This document shows positions 34,973-43,510 of a stretch of 48,837 nt of DNA, one piece after another. Below the pieces are notes generated by a model. It was not told the DNA's origin and searched no databases. It worked only from the letters and a program-made list of their open reading frames with translations. The translations under genes were made by a program, and so were the position numbers. The stretch spans positions 1-48,837 of the forward strand of contig JBBEBG010000008.1 in NCBI GenBank assembly GCA_040882465.1, given 5' to 3'. Origin of the DNA: Gemmatimonadota bacterium. Its GTDB lineage: Bacteria > Gemmatimonadota > Gemmatimonadetes > Longimicrobiales > Gaopeijiaceae. Positions within the stretch are counted from its first letter, which is position 1; each line of letters opens with the position of its first letter.

Positions 34973-35122
34973 GGCGGGCCTCCAGGGGTCGTGGACTGCC
35001 ACCCCAGGACCTGGAGCGGTCCGGTCAGTCTATCCCATGGTGTGGAGCGCTGGAAGGGTGCGGGCCGGGGGGGGCGGCGCATGGGATTGCGCCTGGAAGG
35101 GGCGTGGACACGCGCCGCCGCC

Positions 35123-36487
35123 TCAGTCGTCCTGCCGGAGACCGAGCCGGCGCATTCGGCGGTAGAGATTGGCCCGGTCGGTCCGAAGCCTTCGAGCCGC
35201 CTCGGCCACATTTCCCTGAGCGGTCCCCAGGGCATCCGTGATCAACTCCCGCTCGAAGGCGTCGAGGCGCTCGGCCAGAGGGATTCCCTCGCTCTCGGAA
35301 GGATCGGGTGCCCGCCGCGGAGCGCCGCCCAGGGGGTTGAGATTCGAGCGCACGGTCTCCTCTCCGGCCGGTCTGCCGGGGTGCAGGATCGCGAGGCGCT
35401 CGAGAAAGTTGATGAGCTCGCGAACGTTTCCGGGCCAGCCGTGCCGATGGAGCGCCGCGATCCCCGCGTCGGTAATCGGCGGCACCTGAAGGCCCTGCCG
35501 CCTCCGCAGACGCTCGCAAATGTGCTCCACCAGGGGCTGTAGGTCGTCGAGCCGGTCGCGCAGCGGAGGGATGTGAAGCGGGACGACCTCGAGCCGGAAG
35601 AGGAGATCTTCCCGAAATCGCCCACCTCGAACTTTGGCATGGAGATCGTGGTTCGTCGCCGCGAGCACGCGGACGTCCACCGTGACGGGGTCACCGCTCC
35701 CGATTCGCTGGATGGTTCCACTTTCGAGGGCACGGAGGAGTTTCGCCTGCGCTTCTTCGCCCAGGTCTCCGACCTCGTCGAGAAAGAGGGTCCCCGTGTG
35801 AGCAAGCTCGAAGCGCCCCCGCGCCCGCTCGGTGGCTCCCGTGAATGCTCCGCGCTCGTGCCCGAACATCTCGCTTTCGACGAGCTCACGGGGGATGGCT
35901 GCGCTGTTCACGCGCACGAAGGGTCGGTCGCGCCGAGAAGAGAGTGCATGGATCGCGGTGGCCGCGAGCTCCTTTCCGGTGCCGCTTTCACCGAAGATCA
36001 AGACCCGCGCCTCCGTGGGCCCGACCTTCCGGATCGCGGCCCGAACTTCTTCGATGGCCCTACTCTCCCCGACGAGGAGCGCCCCGGGGTCGAGTTCTTC
36101 CTGGAGCGCGCGTGCCAGCCCACGGGCCCGCGCGACTTCGATCGCGGCCCGCACCGTGGCGAGGACCGCCTCGGCGGAGAGCGGCTTCTCGAGGAAGTGG
36201 AAGGCGCCTTCGCGGGTTGCGCGGGCCGCGTCCGAGAGCGTTGCCTCCCCGCTCATCATGATCACGGGGACGTCTGGAAGCGCTTTCCTCAGCCCCGGAA
36301 GAGTCTCGAGCCCCGTAGCCCCCGGAAGGACGAGGTCGAGAAGGATCGTGTCCGGGCGGTGATCTTCCAGGCGGGCGAGGGCAGCCTCGGCGCTCTCCGC
36401 CTCGAGAATGACGTGCCCTTCCTGCTCCAACAGCGCGCGAAGCATGCGCCGAAGGTTCGCTTCGTCGTCCACGATGAGGATCCTCAC
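35123..36487 (-). CDS. NtrC/NtrX-type sigma-54 response regulator
   Basis: The 454-residue product has three domains. The receiver has Asp7, Asp8 and the phosphoacceptor Asp51 (LLDLVLPG). The AAA+ domain has Walker A GESGTGKE, the sigma-54 contact loop GAFTGA (in GHERGAFTGATERARG), Walker B TLFLDEVGDL and the RFREDLLFRL sensor. The C-terminal Fis-type helix-turn-helix is NVAEAARRLRTDRANLYRRMRRLGL. It should activate sigma-54 promoters when phosphorylated by the adjacent kinase. The start overlaps the kinase stop by 4 bp. The DALGTAQGNVAEAARRL ending resembles NtrX. Confidence 0.9.
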   Translation of the reverse strand: MRILIVDDEANLRRMLRALLEQEGHVILEAESAEAALARLEDHRPDTILLDLVLPGATGLETLPGLRKALPDVPVIMMSGEATLSDAARATREGAFHFLEKPLSAEAVLATVRAAIEVARARGLARALQEELDPGALLVGESRAIEEVRAAIRKVGPTEARVLIFGESGTGKELAATAIHALSSRRDRPFVRVNSAAIPRELVESEMFGHERGAFTGATERARGRFELAHTGTLFLDEVGDLGEEAQAKLLRALESGTIQRIGSGDPVTVDVRVLAATNHDLHAKVRGGRFREDLLFRLEVVPLHIPPLRDRLDDLQPLVEHICERLRRRQGLQVPPITDAGIAALHRHGWPGNVRELINFLERLAILHPGRPAGEETVRSNLNPLGGAPRRAPDPSESEGIPLAERLDAFERELITDALGTAQGNVAEAARRLRTDRANLYRRMRRLGLRQDD

Positions 36488-37827
36488 CCGCGCCCCTCCC
36501 CACGGGCGACGGCGGTGCCGCCATCGGAGGCCGGTCTCGCGGTGCCCGCGGAGTCCGATTCGGAGGCGGACCGCGGGAGGGGAGTCGAGGCCTGGGGAGC
36601 GGTCGAGAGGCCCAGGGGAAGCCAGACCCTGAACTCGGCGCCCCCGCCCTCCCGATTCTCCGCGAACACCTCCCCACCGTGTGCGCGGATGGCCTGGCGG
36701 ACCAGCGCGAGCCCGAGTCCCGTTCCGCGGCGTTTCGTGGTGAACTCCGGCTCCCAGATTCGTTCGAGGATTTCCGGTGGTACGCCGGGTCCGCGGTCCA
36801 GGACCCGGATCTCGGCGCCTCCGGCGGCCCGCCGGAGGCGCACCTCGATCGGAGCGTTCACCCCGTTCACCCCGCCCCCCCCGGCGGTGGCTTCCAGGGC
36901 GTTGGCCACGAGGTTTCTCGCCACCCTCTCGAGGGCGTCGAGGTGGCCCGTGACCTCCACGGGATTGGGAGGCAAGTCGAGTCGGATCGGCGCCCCCTCC
37001 GAAGAAAGCCGCCGAGCGATGGAGGAGAGGAGCTCGCCGAGATCCACGCGCGAGGGAGGCCCCTCCACCGGGCGGCCAAATTGTGCGAAAGCGCGGGCCA
37101 TCTGGTCCAGCCGATGGATCTCCTCGCGGAGGACTTCGCCCGCCGTCGCGATACTGGGCGTGTCGGAAGCTGCGACCGTGTCCGCGGCGAGCGCCATCGG
37201 GGTGAGGGGATTTTTGAGCTCGTGCGCGATCCGCCGAGCCATCTCAGCCCAGCTCTGCGTGCGGATCCTCTCGGCCTCGCGGGTCCGGGCTTCGGCGAGG
37301 GACCGCTCCGTCCTGCGCAGCGCGTCGCGAAGGGTGAGAAACTCGCGCATCTCGCCCGCCGCGCCCGGGGGATGGGGAGGGAGCGCGGCTCCCGCCCCGA
37401 GCCGCTCCGTCCAGCCGACGAGCTCTTCGACTGGTTTCGAGAAGCTGCGGGCGAGCCAGTTCGCGGAGGCGAGCGCGACGATGCCCGCCAAGAGAAAGAC
37501 GAAGAGGGCGAAGGCGGGGAGGAGCACGAGAACCCTCTCGCCCAAAAGCGAATAGAGCCGGGAAAATCGAACCGATTCGGTCAGGCCGTCGCGGTGGACA
37601 TCGGCCGCGGCGACGAGCTCCGGCGAAGGTGCGGACACTTCACCGACTTGTTCGAGGAGGACCCGCCCCGACTCGGCGACCTGATCCCATGCCCCTGCGG
37701 TTCCGGTCGTGACCACGAATTCGCGGAGGATGAGCGCGCCCGCGAGGAGCACCAGGGTGACGGGAACCAGCGCCACGCCCACGAGGACCCAAAAGAGGCG
37801 GCCGCGAACGGTCCGGAAGGAGATCAT
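36484..37827 (-). CDS. NtrY-like sensor histidine kinase
   Basis: The 447-residue product has a transmembrane segment at about residues 12-35, a short extracytoplasmic stretch of about 60 residues, a second segment at about 96-118 and a HAMP-like region. HisKA follows with phosphoacceptor His202 in RIAHELKNPLTPM. The ATPase domain has N box RNLVANALEAT, G1 DRGPGVPP, F box FTTKRRGTGLGLALV and a G2 motif. The LKNPLTPM box is typical of NtrY. No PAS domain is obvious, so the protein is shorter than classical NtrY. It should phosphorylate the overlapping response regulator. Confidence 0.88.
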   Translation of the reverse strand: MISFRTVRGRLFWVLVGVALVPVTLVLLAGALILREFVVTTGTAGAWDQVAESGRVLLEQVGEVSAPSPELVAAADVHRDGLTESVRFSRLYSLLGERVLVLLPAFALFVFLLAGIVALASANWLARSFSKPVEELVGWTERLGAGAALPPHPPGAAGEMREFLTLRDALRRTERSLAEARTREAERIRTQSWAEMARRIAHELKNPLTPMALAADTVAASDTPSIATAGEVLREEIHRLDQMARAFAQFGRPVEGPPSRVDLGELLSSIARRLSSEGAPIRLDLPPNPVEVTGHLDALERVARNLVANALEATAGGGGVNGVNAPIEVRLRRAAGGAEIRVLDRGPGVPPEILERIWEPEFTTKRRGTGLGLALVRQAIRAHGGEVFAENREGGGAEFRVWLPLGLSTAPQASTPLPRSASESDSAGTARPASDGGTAVARGEGRG

Positions 37828-38058
37828 CCGGTGGCCGCGCCGCCGGGGGATTCGCCGGTCCCCCCGGTCAGGCCTCGAACCCGGGAACGCGAGCTGGACA
37901 TGGAGCGCCGGACGGAACCGGAGGGAAGAGGAGAGGGAGCCGGGGGCCCGCGGGATGGGCCCCGGGGGAATAGGTGGGAAGGTAGGGCGCGGGAAGAAGG
38001 CGCGGCAAGGATTCCCGGCGCTCGGCCAACTCTTCCTCGGAGATTGACCCCTCTCGGA

Positions 38059-39858
38059 TCAGAGGGCCGGCACCACTTTTCGCAGACAATCAGGGCAATA
38101 ACGCCACCCCTTCCGAAGCGACCGGCCGCAGGCACAGGCCTGGATCCGACAAAAGCCACAGAAGGGACAGCCGCGGCCATCGGGAGGGAGGCCCCCTCCA
38201 CACCTCATGCACGGAAGAGCCTCGCCCGGGTCCTCGCGAAGGACGCGGGCGACTTCGTGGGGCGTCGTCACTCCCTCGGTGACCTTGCGGCGGGCGTCCT
38301 CCGCCATCGTTCCCATCCCCCCCTCCTCGGCCCGGCGGCGGAGCTCCCCTGCATCCGCCCCGCGGGCGACCATCTCGCGGAGCGTTTCCGTGACCGTCAG
38401 GAGTTGAAAGACCCCCGTTCGCCCTCGGTATCCCTCGTGGCATGCGGGGCATCCCTTCGCTCGACCTCGGCACGCGAGACAACACCGGCGCACGAGGCGC
38501 TGCGCGACGATCCCGGCGAGTCCTCCCGCCACGAGATGCGCCGGTACGCCCATCTGGATGAGGCGGGTGATCCCCGAGGGGGCGTCGATCGTGTGAATGG
38601 TCGAGAGGACGAGGTGGCCGGTGATCGCGGCCGACATCGCGATCTCCGCGGTCTCCCGGTCCCGAATCTCTCCTACCATGATGATGTCCGGGTCCTGCCG
38701 CAGGACGGCGCGCAGCGCCGCGGGAAAAGTGAGCCCCGACTTGGGGTTTACCTGGACCTGATTCACTCCCTCGACCCGATATTCGATGGGGTCCTCGAGG
38801 GTCACCACATTCGACTCGTCGCGGTTCAGCTCCCCGAGTGCCCCGAAGAGCGTGGAGCTCTTCCCGCTCCCGGTAGGTCCCGCGGCGAGGACCACACCCC
38901 GCCCTCCCCGTAGGAGGGCGCGCAGGCGGCCGAGATCTTCGGCGGAAAAACCGAGCGCCTCGAGGTTTGCGGGAGCGGAGCGAGGATCGAGGAAGCGGAG
39001 GACCGCCTTCTCCCCGGCCTCGACCGGAAGGGTCGAGACCCGCACGCTCAATGTCCGGCCCTCGTGCTGGAGCGGGAATCCGCCGTCCTGGGGCCGGCGC
39101 TTCACCGAGATGTCCATTCCTGCCAAGATCTTGATGCGCGAAAGGAGCGCGGCCCGAGCCGAAGGCGCGACGGCCGTCACCCGTCGCAAGACACCATCGA
39201 TGCGCTCCCGTACCAGGAGATCGCGGGCTCCCTGCTCGACGTGGAGATCGCTTGCGCCGGCCTCGACGGATCGGCGGATGAGGAGGTCCACCAGGCGGAC
39301 GATGGGCGGCGCCGTGGCCTCCTCGGATTCGGGAGGCGCCTCGGCACGGGGGTCGAGAGCTTCGCCGTCCCCTCCGGAGGTCGGCCGAATCGGCGCGGGG
39401 GAGTGGAACGCGGCGGTGAGCGCCTCGCTCAGCGCCGATGGGGTTGTGACGATCGGTTCGACTCGCCGACCGCTCTGGAACTGCAGGTCGTCGAGCGTGG
39501 CGAGGTCGAGTGGATCCCTCACGGCGACCTGGAGGAACCGACCCCTGAGCCGGAGGGGGAGGACTCCACGTCCGCGGGCGAAGGCTCCCCGGACGAGCCG
39601 AAGCGCCTCCGCGTCCGGAGTGAGCGGGCCGACCTCGAAAGGGAGGCCGAGCTGGCCAGCGAGCGCTCGCGCGACGGACTCTTCCGGCACACATCCCAAC
39701 CGCACCATCGCCTCGCCCAGTCGCTCTCCGGTCTTTCGCTGCGCCTCGAGGGCTCGGTCCAACTCGGCCGGGCGGATGGCGCCCGAGTCGAGGAGAAGGG
39801 CCCCGAGAATGCGTCGTGGCCCCGGATCTGCGCGGGAGTGGGTCGCGAGCTCGGGCAC
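38059..39858 (-). CDS. PilB/GspE-type secretion ATPase with C-terminal zinc ribbons
   Basis: The 599-residue product powers assembly of type IV pili or type II pseudopili. An N-terminal MshEN domain (about residues 15-75 and on to 150) precedes the ATPase. Walker A is AGPTGSGKSST (about 326-336), the Asp box is NVVTLEDPIEYRVEG, Walker B is DPDIIMVGEIRDRET and the His box is LVLSTIHT. The normal C4 zinc motif is CCLACRGRAKGCPAC. An unusual C-terminal 50 residues hold eight more cysteines in pairs (CMRC, CPFC, CAC, CPDC), like a double zinc ribbon. The GTG start at 39858 has no strong ribosome site. No pilin or PilC/PilT gene is in the window. Confidence 0.88.
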   Translation of the reverse strand: MPELATHSRADPGPRRILGALLLDSGAIRPAELDRALEAQRKTGERLGEAMVRLGCVPEESVARALAGQLGLPFEVGPLTPDAEALRLVRGAFARGRGVLPLRLRGRFLQVAVRDPLDLATLDDLQFQSGRRVEPIVTTPSALSEALTAAFHSPAPIRPTSGGDGEALDPRAEAPPESEEATAPPIVRLVDLLIRRSVEAGASDLHVEQGARDLLVRERIDGVLRRVTAVAPSARAALLSRIKILAGMDISVKRRPQDGGFPLQHEGRTLSVRVSTLPVEAGEKAVLRFLDPRSAPANLEALGFSAEDLGRLRALLRGGRGVVLAAGPTGSGKSSTLFGALGELNRDESNVVTLEDPIEYRVEGVNQVQVNPKSGLTFPAALRAVLRQDPDIIMVGEIRDRETAEIAMSAAITGHLVLSTIHTIDAPSGITRLIQMGVPAHLVAGGLAGIVAQRLVRRCCLACRGRAKGCPACHEGYRGRTGVFQLLTVTETLREMVARGADAGELRRRAEEGGMGTMAEDARRKVTEGVTTPHEVARVLREDPGEALPCMRCGGGLPPDGRGCPFCGFCRIQACACGRSLRKGWRYCPDCLRKVVPAL

Positions 39859-40065
39859 CCCGGAAAGTTGTCGGCCGTTGCGGGGCGTGGGGATGGGGGG
39901 AGGGGACCGAACCGCGGAGTGGCCCCCGGCGACTCCGAGCGATGCGCTCTCGCAAATCCGGTACCGGGCAACCGGGCCCTAGGAAAACCGCCGACGGGGC
40001 AACCGTCACGGGTGGGGTGGCCGCGCTGGAGTGGCCGTCCCGGGAGCGCCTCGGCCGGGTAGCCG

Positions 40066-41094
40066 TCAGCCGCCGCCCATGGCCCCTACACGCGCCTCGA
40101 CCTGCGCGAGCACGAATTCAGCGAGACCGAGAATCGAGTGCAGCGGTGGAACGGTGGCGGCATGCGGTCCGAGGGCGAGCCCCAGCGCGGGATTTCGGGT
40201 GTGTCCGCCGCGGATGTCCTCGAGATTTCCGTGGTCGCTCGAGACCAGGACCAGGAGATCGGAAGGAAGGTGAGCGAGGAGGCCGCCGAGGAACCGGTCC
40301 ACGCGTTCGAGAGCCGCAATGGCCCCGTCCATTCCTCCCCGATGTCCCGCGAGGTCCGTCTGGTAGTGCGCGAAGAAAGTGAGGTCGGCACCACCGGCCA
40401 GCTTCGCCAGATTGGCTCCGGCCTCCTCGGGGGTCACGCGCGGAATTTCGGCATGCCCAAGGAACTCGATCCATCCGTCGTTCACGATCTCCGAGGCGAC
40501 CGCCCGCCCCTCGGCGAGGGCGCGGTGCTCGCGCTCGAGGACTCCCGCCGCCCGCGCCGCGATCGGTGGTGCGGCGACCCGGCGTGCCGGGCGGTCCCCC
40601 GGATACCCCTCGGGATACGCGTTCGCGAAGGCGACGTCGCCCCCGAGCTGTACCGCGCGACGGAGGAAGTTCTCTTCCTCGAGGAGCGGACGAAGTCGAA
40701 CGGGAGGCCAGGGACCGAAGTGGCGACCCAGGATCTCCGCGGCGTTTCTTCCCGTGAGAAGAGCCACCTGCCCGGTCCCGCTCTGCGGCGTCCCCGGGAC
40801 GCCGAGGCAGGCGTCGAGGGGAAGGGTTCTTCCGGCGAGGCCGAAGGGAGCGAGGTCTGCGAGCGTGGGGAGGAGTCCGCCCAAGGCTCCCGAGAGGACG
40901 GGGAGTTCGGCTCGGAAGAATGGGTTGATCTCGGGATCCGGCTCGCCGATCCCGACGCCGTCGAAAAAAACGACGAGGACCCGCGGAACCGTAGCTTTCC
41001 CCGGAATGGCGGTTGGGAGGGGATCGGTCAGGGGCGGAGCGTCACCCTGCGGCGCGGAGGTCGAGCGTGACACGCACCGAGACGTGGCCGACAT
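40066..41094 (-). CDS. Alkaline-phosphatase-superfamily metalloenzyme
   Basis: The product of about 330-342 residues has the metal-binding start VPRVLVVFFDGVGIGEPD, a catalytic Ser/Thr region in TPQSGTGQVALLTGRNAAE, and metal ligands in FFAHYQTDLAGHRG and SSDHGNLED, ending GGHTRNPALGLALGP. This is the pattern of phosphoglycerate mutase/phosphopentomutase/alkaline phosphatase-superfamily enzymes. The exact substrate is unclear. The true start is uncertain: ATG codons at 41094 and 41115 lie inside the preceding gene, and a CTG or ATT start near 41010-41030 would fit better with the family's beginning at VPRVL. Confidence 0.75.
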   Translation of the reverse strand: MSATSRCVSRSTSAPQGDAPPLTDPLPTAIPGKATVPRVLVVFFDGVGIGEPDPEINPFFRAELPVLSGALGGLLPTLADLAPFGLAGRTLPLDACLGVPGTPQSGTGQVALLTGRNAAEILGRHFGPWPPVRLRPLLEEENFLRRAVQLGGDVAFANAYPEGYPGDRPARRVAAPPIAARAAGVLEREHRALAEGRAVASEIVNDGWIEFLGHAEIPRVTPEEAGANLAKLAGGADLTFFAHYQTDLAGHRGGMDGAIAALERVDRFLGGLLAHLPSDLLVLVSSDHGNLEDIRGGHTRNPALGLALGPHAATVPPLHSILGLAEFVLAQVEARVGAMGGG

Positions 41095-41599
41095 CGGCCC
41101 TCTCCCGCACGGCATCGCGCAGTCGGGGTTCCATTTTCCTGTAGGCTCCCACGACGCCGGTGCGCAGATCTTCCCGGAGGATCCGAAGGGCGTTGGCGTC
41201 GGGGCGGTTCGTGCGCGTGACCTTCCGCGCCTCTTCGACCCTCAGGGGGAGGATCTCGAAGGGGCTCAGCCCCACGTCGTCCGGGCGGTCGTGATCGAGG
41301 TAGGAGACAGTCACGCTGACATCCCCTCTCGCGTGATGCCCGGAGATGTCCCCCACCGTCTGGAAGCGCTGGGCCAACCGTCGGATCTCCGGTCCGGAGG
41401 CGGCGGCCACGTAGGCCTTCTCGACGAGCGCGAAGATGCGGCGGACCCGCTCGGCGGGTGTGGCGTCGGGACTCGGGACCTCCGTTCCCAACTCGCGCGC
41501 GGAGGCATCGCGCACGAACTCGTCTCGCCGTTCATCCTCGCGGCTTCGCTCCCGATCTATGTGGTCGAGGATCCGATCCGGATTCGTCCGAAAACTCAT
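41042..41599 (-). CDS. Conserved-looking protein of unknown function
   Basis: The 185-residue product is acidic/basic and mostly helical at the N-terminus, with segments ILDHIDRERSREDERRDEF and VRRIFALVEKAYVAAASGPE. The second half is beta-like: DISGHHARGDVSVTVSYLD, then DVGHVSVRVTLDLRAAG. No signal peptide or membrane segment is seen. I do not recognise a family. It lies upstream of the phosphatase-superfamily gene on the same strand, and its end may overlap that gene's start, consistent with one operon. Confidence 0.55.
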   Translation of the reverse strand: MSFRTNPDRILDHIDRERSREDERRDEFVRDASARELGTEVPSPDATPAERVRRIFALVEKAYVAAASGPEIRRLAQRFQTVGDISGHHARGDVSVTVSYLDHDRPDDVGLSPFEILPLRVEEARKVTRTNRPDANALRILREDLRTGVVGAYRKMEPRLRDAVRERADVGHVSVRVTLDLRAAG

Positions 41600-41790
41600 G
41601 CGAAACGCTCACTTTCACTGCGAGGGGCGGCATGGATGCACACGAGCAGGATAACGCGGGAGAAGGGTGGGAGCCAAGAGGACGGCGCGGGGTTGCGCGT
41701 GACTGGGTAGGGCGGCACGATAGGGCGGCCCGCAGGCTCGAATGGGTGCCTGGGACGGGTGGACGGGACCGCTTTCAGGGGACGCACGCC

Positions 41791-42504
41791 ATGTCCGACA
41801 CAGAGGATCCGATCGAAGAGACGGACGCTCCGAGGCTCGCGCCACTCCCGACGAGGGTGGTGCAGGTGTTCGTCTCTCCCGTCCGGCTCTTCCAGGCGCT
41901 TCGAGAACGCCCGGTCGCGTGGGGGGCGATTCTCCTCGGCGCAGTGCTGGCGGCGGCCTCCAACCTCGTGATCCCCGCGGAGCTCTTCGAGGACATGATA
42001 CGGAACCAGATCGCGCAGGCGGGGGGTGAGGCTCCCGCCGATCTCGGAATGATGGTGACGATCGGACGGATCGGCGGTTCGGTGGGCGCGTTTATCTTCT
42101 TTCCGATCACGATAGCCCTCACCGCCGGTCTCTTCAGCTTCCTCTTCCGCTTCGGATTCGGATTCGAGGGACGTTTCAAGCAGTATTTCGCGGTGGCGGC
42201 GCACGCGTCTCTGATTCTCTCGGTTGCCGGCGCCCTCCTCACCCCTCTCCGAATCCTCTCCGGAGACATTCAGTTCAACCTCACTTTGGGCGGGCTCTTC
42301 CCCTTCCTCGGGGATGGGTTGGCGGGCCGTTTTCTCGGCCTCCTCGACCTCTTCGCCTTATGGGCCATCGCGCTCGTCGGCGTAGGCGCGGCCGTGATCG
42401 ACGGAAAAAAGGGAGCGGGGGCGGCGGCAGCCGTATCGGTGGGAACCCTCCTTCTCATCCTCCTCGTCGTGGCGAGCTTCGGATTCGGGGGCGGGCCGGG
42501 GTGA
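41791..42504 (+). CDS. YIP1-family membrane protein
   Basis: The 237-residue product starts at 41791 after a CAGGGGACG stretch; upstream in-frame codons lack support. The first 40 residues are cytoplasmic, with RVVQVFVSPVRLFQALRERP, the typical YIP1 lead-in. Five hydrophobic segments follow, including WGAILLGAVLAAASNLVI, GAFIFFPITIALTAGLFSF, YFAVAAHASLILSVAGALL and a C-terminal LLLILLVVASFGFG. The family is of unknown bacterial function. The next gene faces it on the minus strand with only 7 bp between. Confidence 0.8.
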   Translation: MSDTEDPIEETDAPRLAPLPTRVVQVFVSPVRLFQALRERPVAWGAILLGAVLAAASNLVIPAELFEDMIRNQIAQAGGEAPADLGMMVTIGRIGGSVGAFIFFPITIALTAGLFSFLFRFGFGFEGRFKQYFAVAAHASLILSVAGALLTPLRILSGDIQFNLTLGGLFPFLGDGLAGRFLGLLDLFALWAIALVGVGAAVIDGKKGAGAAAAVSVGTLLLILLVVASFGFGGGPG

Positions 42505-42511
42505 GCCTGCG

Positions 42512-42985
42512 TCAGTTCGGGCCGTAGATGACCTGAGCGCGGCTCCCAACCGCGACTCCGTGGTCCGCGAACCAACCCTGCTCGACTTCGAGGGCGAACA
42601 TGGCGGGGGCCGCGGAGGTGTGCATGATCTCCGTCCGGGGCTCCATCTGTTGGATGTCCACAACCTCGTAAAGACGGTTCAGGAAGGCGATGTCGAGGGG
42701 GATGTCCGTGTCTTTCATCCAAAAGGAGCGTATCGTCTCATTCTGGAAGACGAAGAACATACCGCCGTCTTCGGGAAGGTCCGTCCGCCCCATGAGGCCC
42801 TGGGAGTGTTCGTCCGAAGTGTCCGCCACTTCGGTGGTGACCGTGTCGTTCCCGAAGATGACGAAGGCGTGATCCGCTGGAGGAATTGGGAGGTTCCCCC
42901 CCGGGTGGACGCCGGCATCCACCCCCTCGCAGGCGGCGAGAGCGAGGGCGCTGAGGATCCCGAAAGCCAGGCGGGGCGTCTTCAT
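42512..42985 (-). CDS. DUF192 family lipoprotein
   Basis: The 157-residue product has a lipobox signal, LALAAC (about Cys19). The DUF192 fold is clear: TTEVADTSDEHSQGLMGRTDLPEDGGMFFVF, then FWMKDTDIPLDIAFL and a later AMFALEVEQGWF with the conserved Gly-hydrophobic pair. DUF192 proteins are small beta-sheet exported proteins of unconfirmed function. It is divergent from the Trm112 gene; the 185-bp gap between them holds no further open frame of note. Confidence 0.85.
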   Translation of the reverse strand: MKTPRLAFGILSALALAACEGVDAGVHPGGNLPIPPADHAFVIFGNDTVTTEVADTSDEHSQGLMGRTDLPEDGGMFFVFQNETIRSFWMKDTDIPLDIAFLNRLYEVVDIQQMEPRTEIMHTSAAPAMFALEVEQGWFADHGVAVGSRAQVIYGPN

Positions 42986-43170
42986 GGTGTGGTGTCGCGG
43001 CGCGGGACTCGGGGCGATTGCGGGGGCCCATGCGGGGCCGTCTCTCCGTCGCCCCCAACCTTCCTGCGTGCTAAGTTACCCAACCTCGGTTCGAAGCGCA
43101 TTCCTTTCCGTGGGCGCCGGGACCTCGCCGGAACCCCTCGGCACGGTTGACACCGACGCGGAGTTGTTCG

Positions 43171-43428
43171 ATGGTGGATCCTGAATTGCTGGAAATTTTG
43201 GTGTGTCCGGAGACGAAGGCGTCGGTTCACCTGGCCGAGAAGTCCCTACTCGACCGCGTGAACCTTGAAATAGCCGAAGGGCGCTTGACCACGCGTGGCG
43301 GTAAGGCGGTCGCGGAAGAGTTGGAGGCCGGACTGGTCCGAGAGGACGGCCGGCTCCTCTACCCGATCCGGGATGGGATCCCGGTCATGCTCATCGACGA
43401 GGCGATTCCTCTCGACGAATTGTCTTGA
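43171..43428 (+). CDS. Trm112/YcaR-family small protein
   Basis: The 85-residue product starts MVDPELLEILVCPETKASV and ends LLYPIRDGIPVMLIDEAIPL. Both are hallmarks of the Trm112-like family, which serve as small partners of methyltransferases in other organisms. Bacterial forms often have a Cys pair in the first zinc-knuckle; here one Cys (Cys12) is visible and the second is absent, so zinc binding is doubtful. The start at 43171 is preferred over the upstream in-frame ATG at 43147. It precedes the oxidase operon by 82 bp. Confidence 0.85.
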   Translation: MVDPELLEILVCPETKASVHLAEKSLLDRVNLEIAEGRLTTRGGKAVAEELEAGLVREDGRLLYPIRDGIPVMLIDEAIPLDELS

Positions 43429-43467
43429 GGGATCCGCCGGTGAGCGCCGGCCCTTCCCCGTCTCCGA

Positions 43468-43473
43468 TATAAT
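43468..43473 (+). promoter_or_regulatory. Perfect -10 element (TATAAT) before ctaC
   Basis: TATAAT lies 37 bp before the ctaC ATG at 43511, in the 82-bp gap after the Trm112 gene. No good -35 box lies 16-18 bp upstream (the bases are GC-rich), so this would need an activator or is a weak match. It is the most AT-rich point of the gap. Confidence 0.4.
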
Positions 43474-43510
43474 CTCGGTTCAGGCCGGCTCGAGTGGGTC
43501 GGCTCGTTGG

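Noticed and set aside
37868-38089. Minus-strand 73-codon frame between PilB and the kinase gene
   Set aside because: It overlaps the PilB end, has a Pro-rich tail and no good ribosome binding site. A small gene cannot be excluded, but the evidence is too thin to list it.
33968-38913. Three very long plus-strand open frames (about 524, 660 and 744 codons)
   Set aside because: They lie opposite the barrel protein, NtrX, NtrY and PilB genes, which have complete motifs. Their products are charged low-complexity sequence, as expected from antisense of GC-rich coding DNA.
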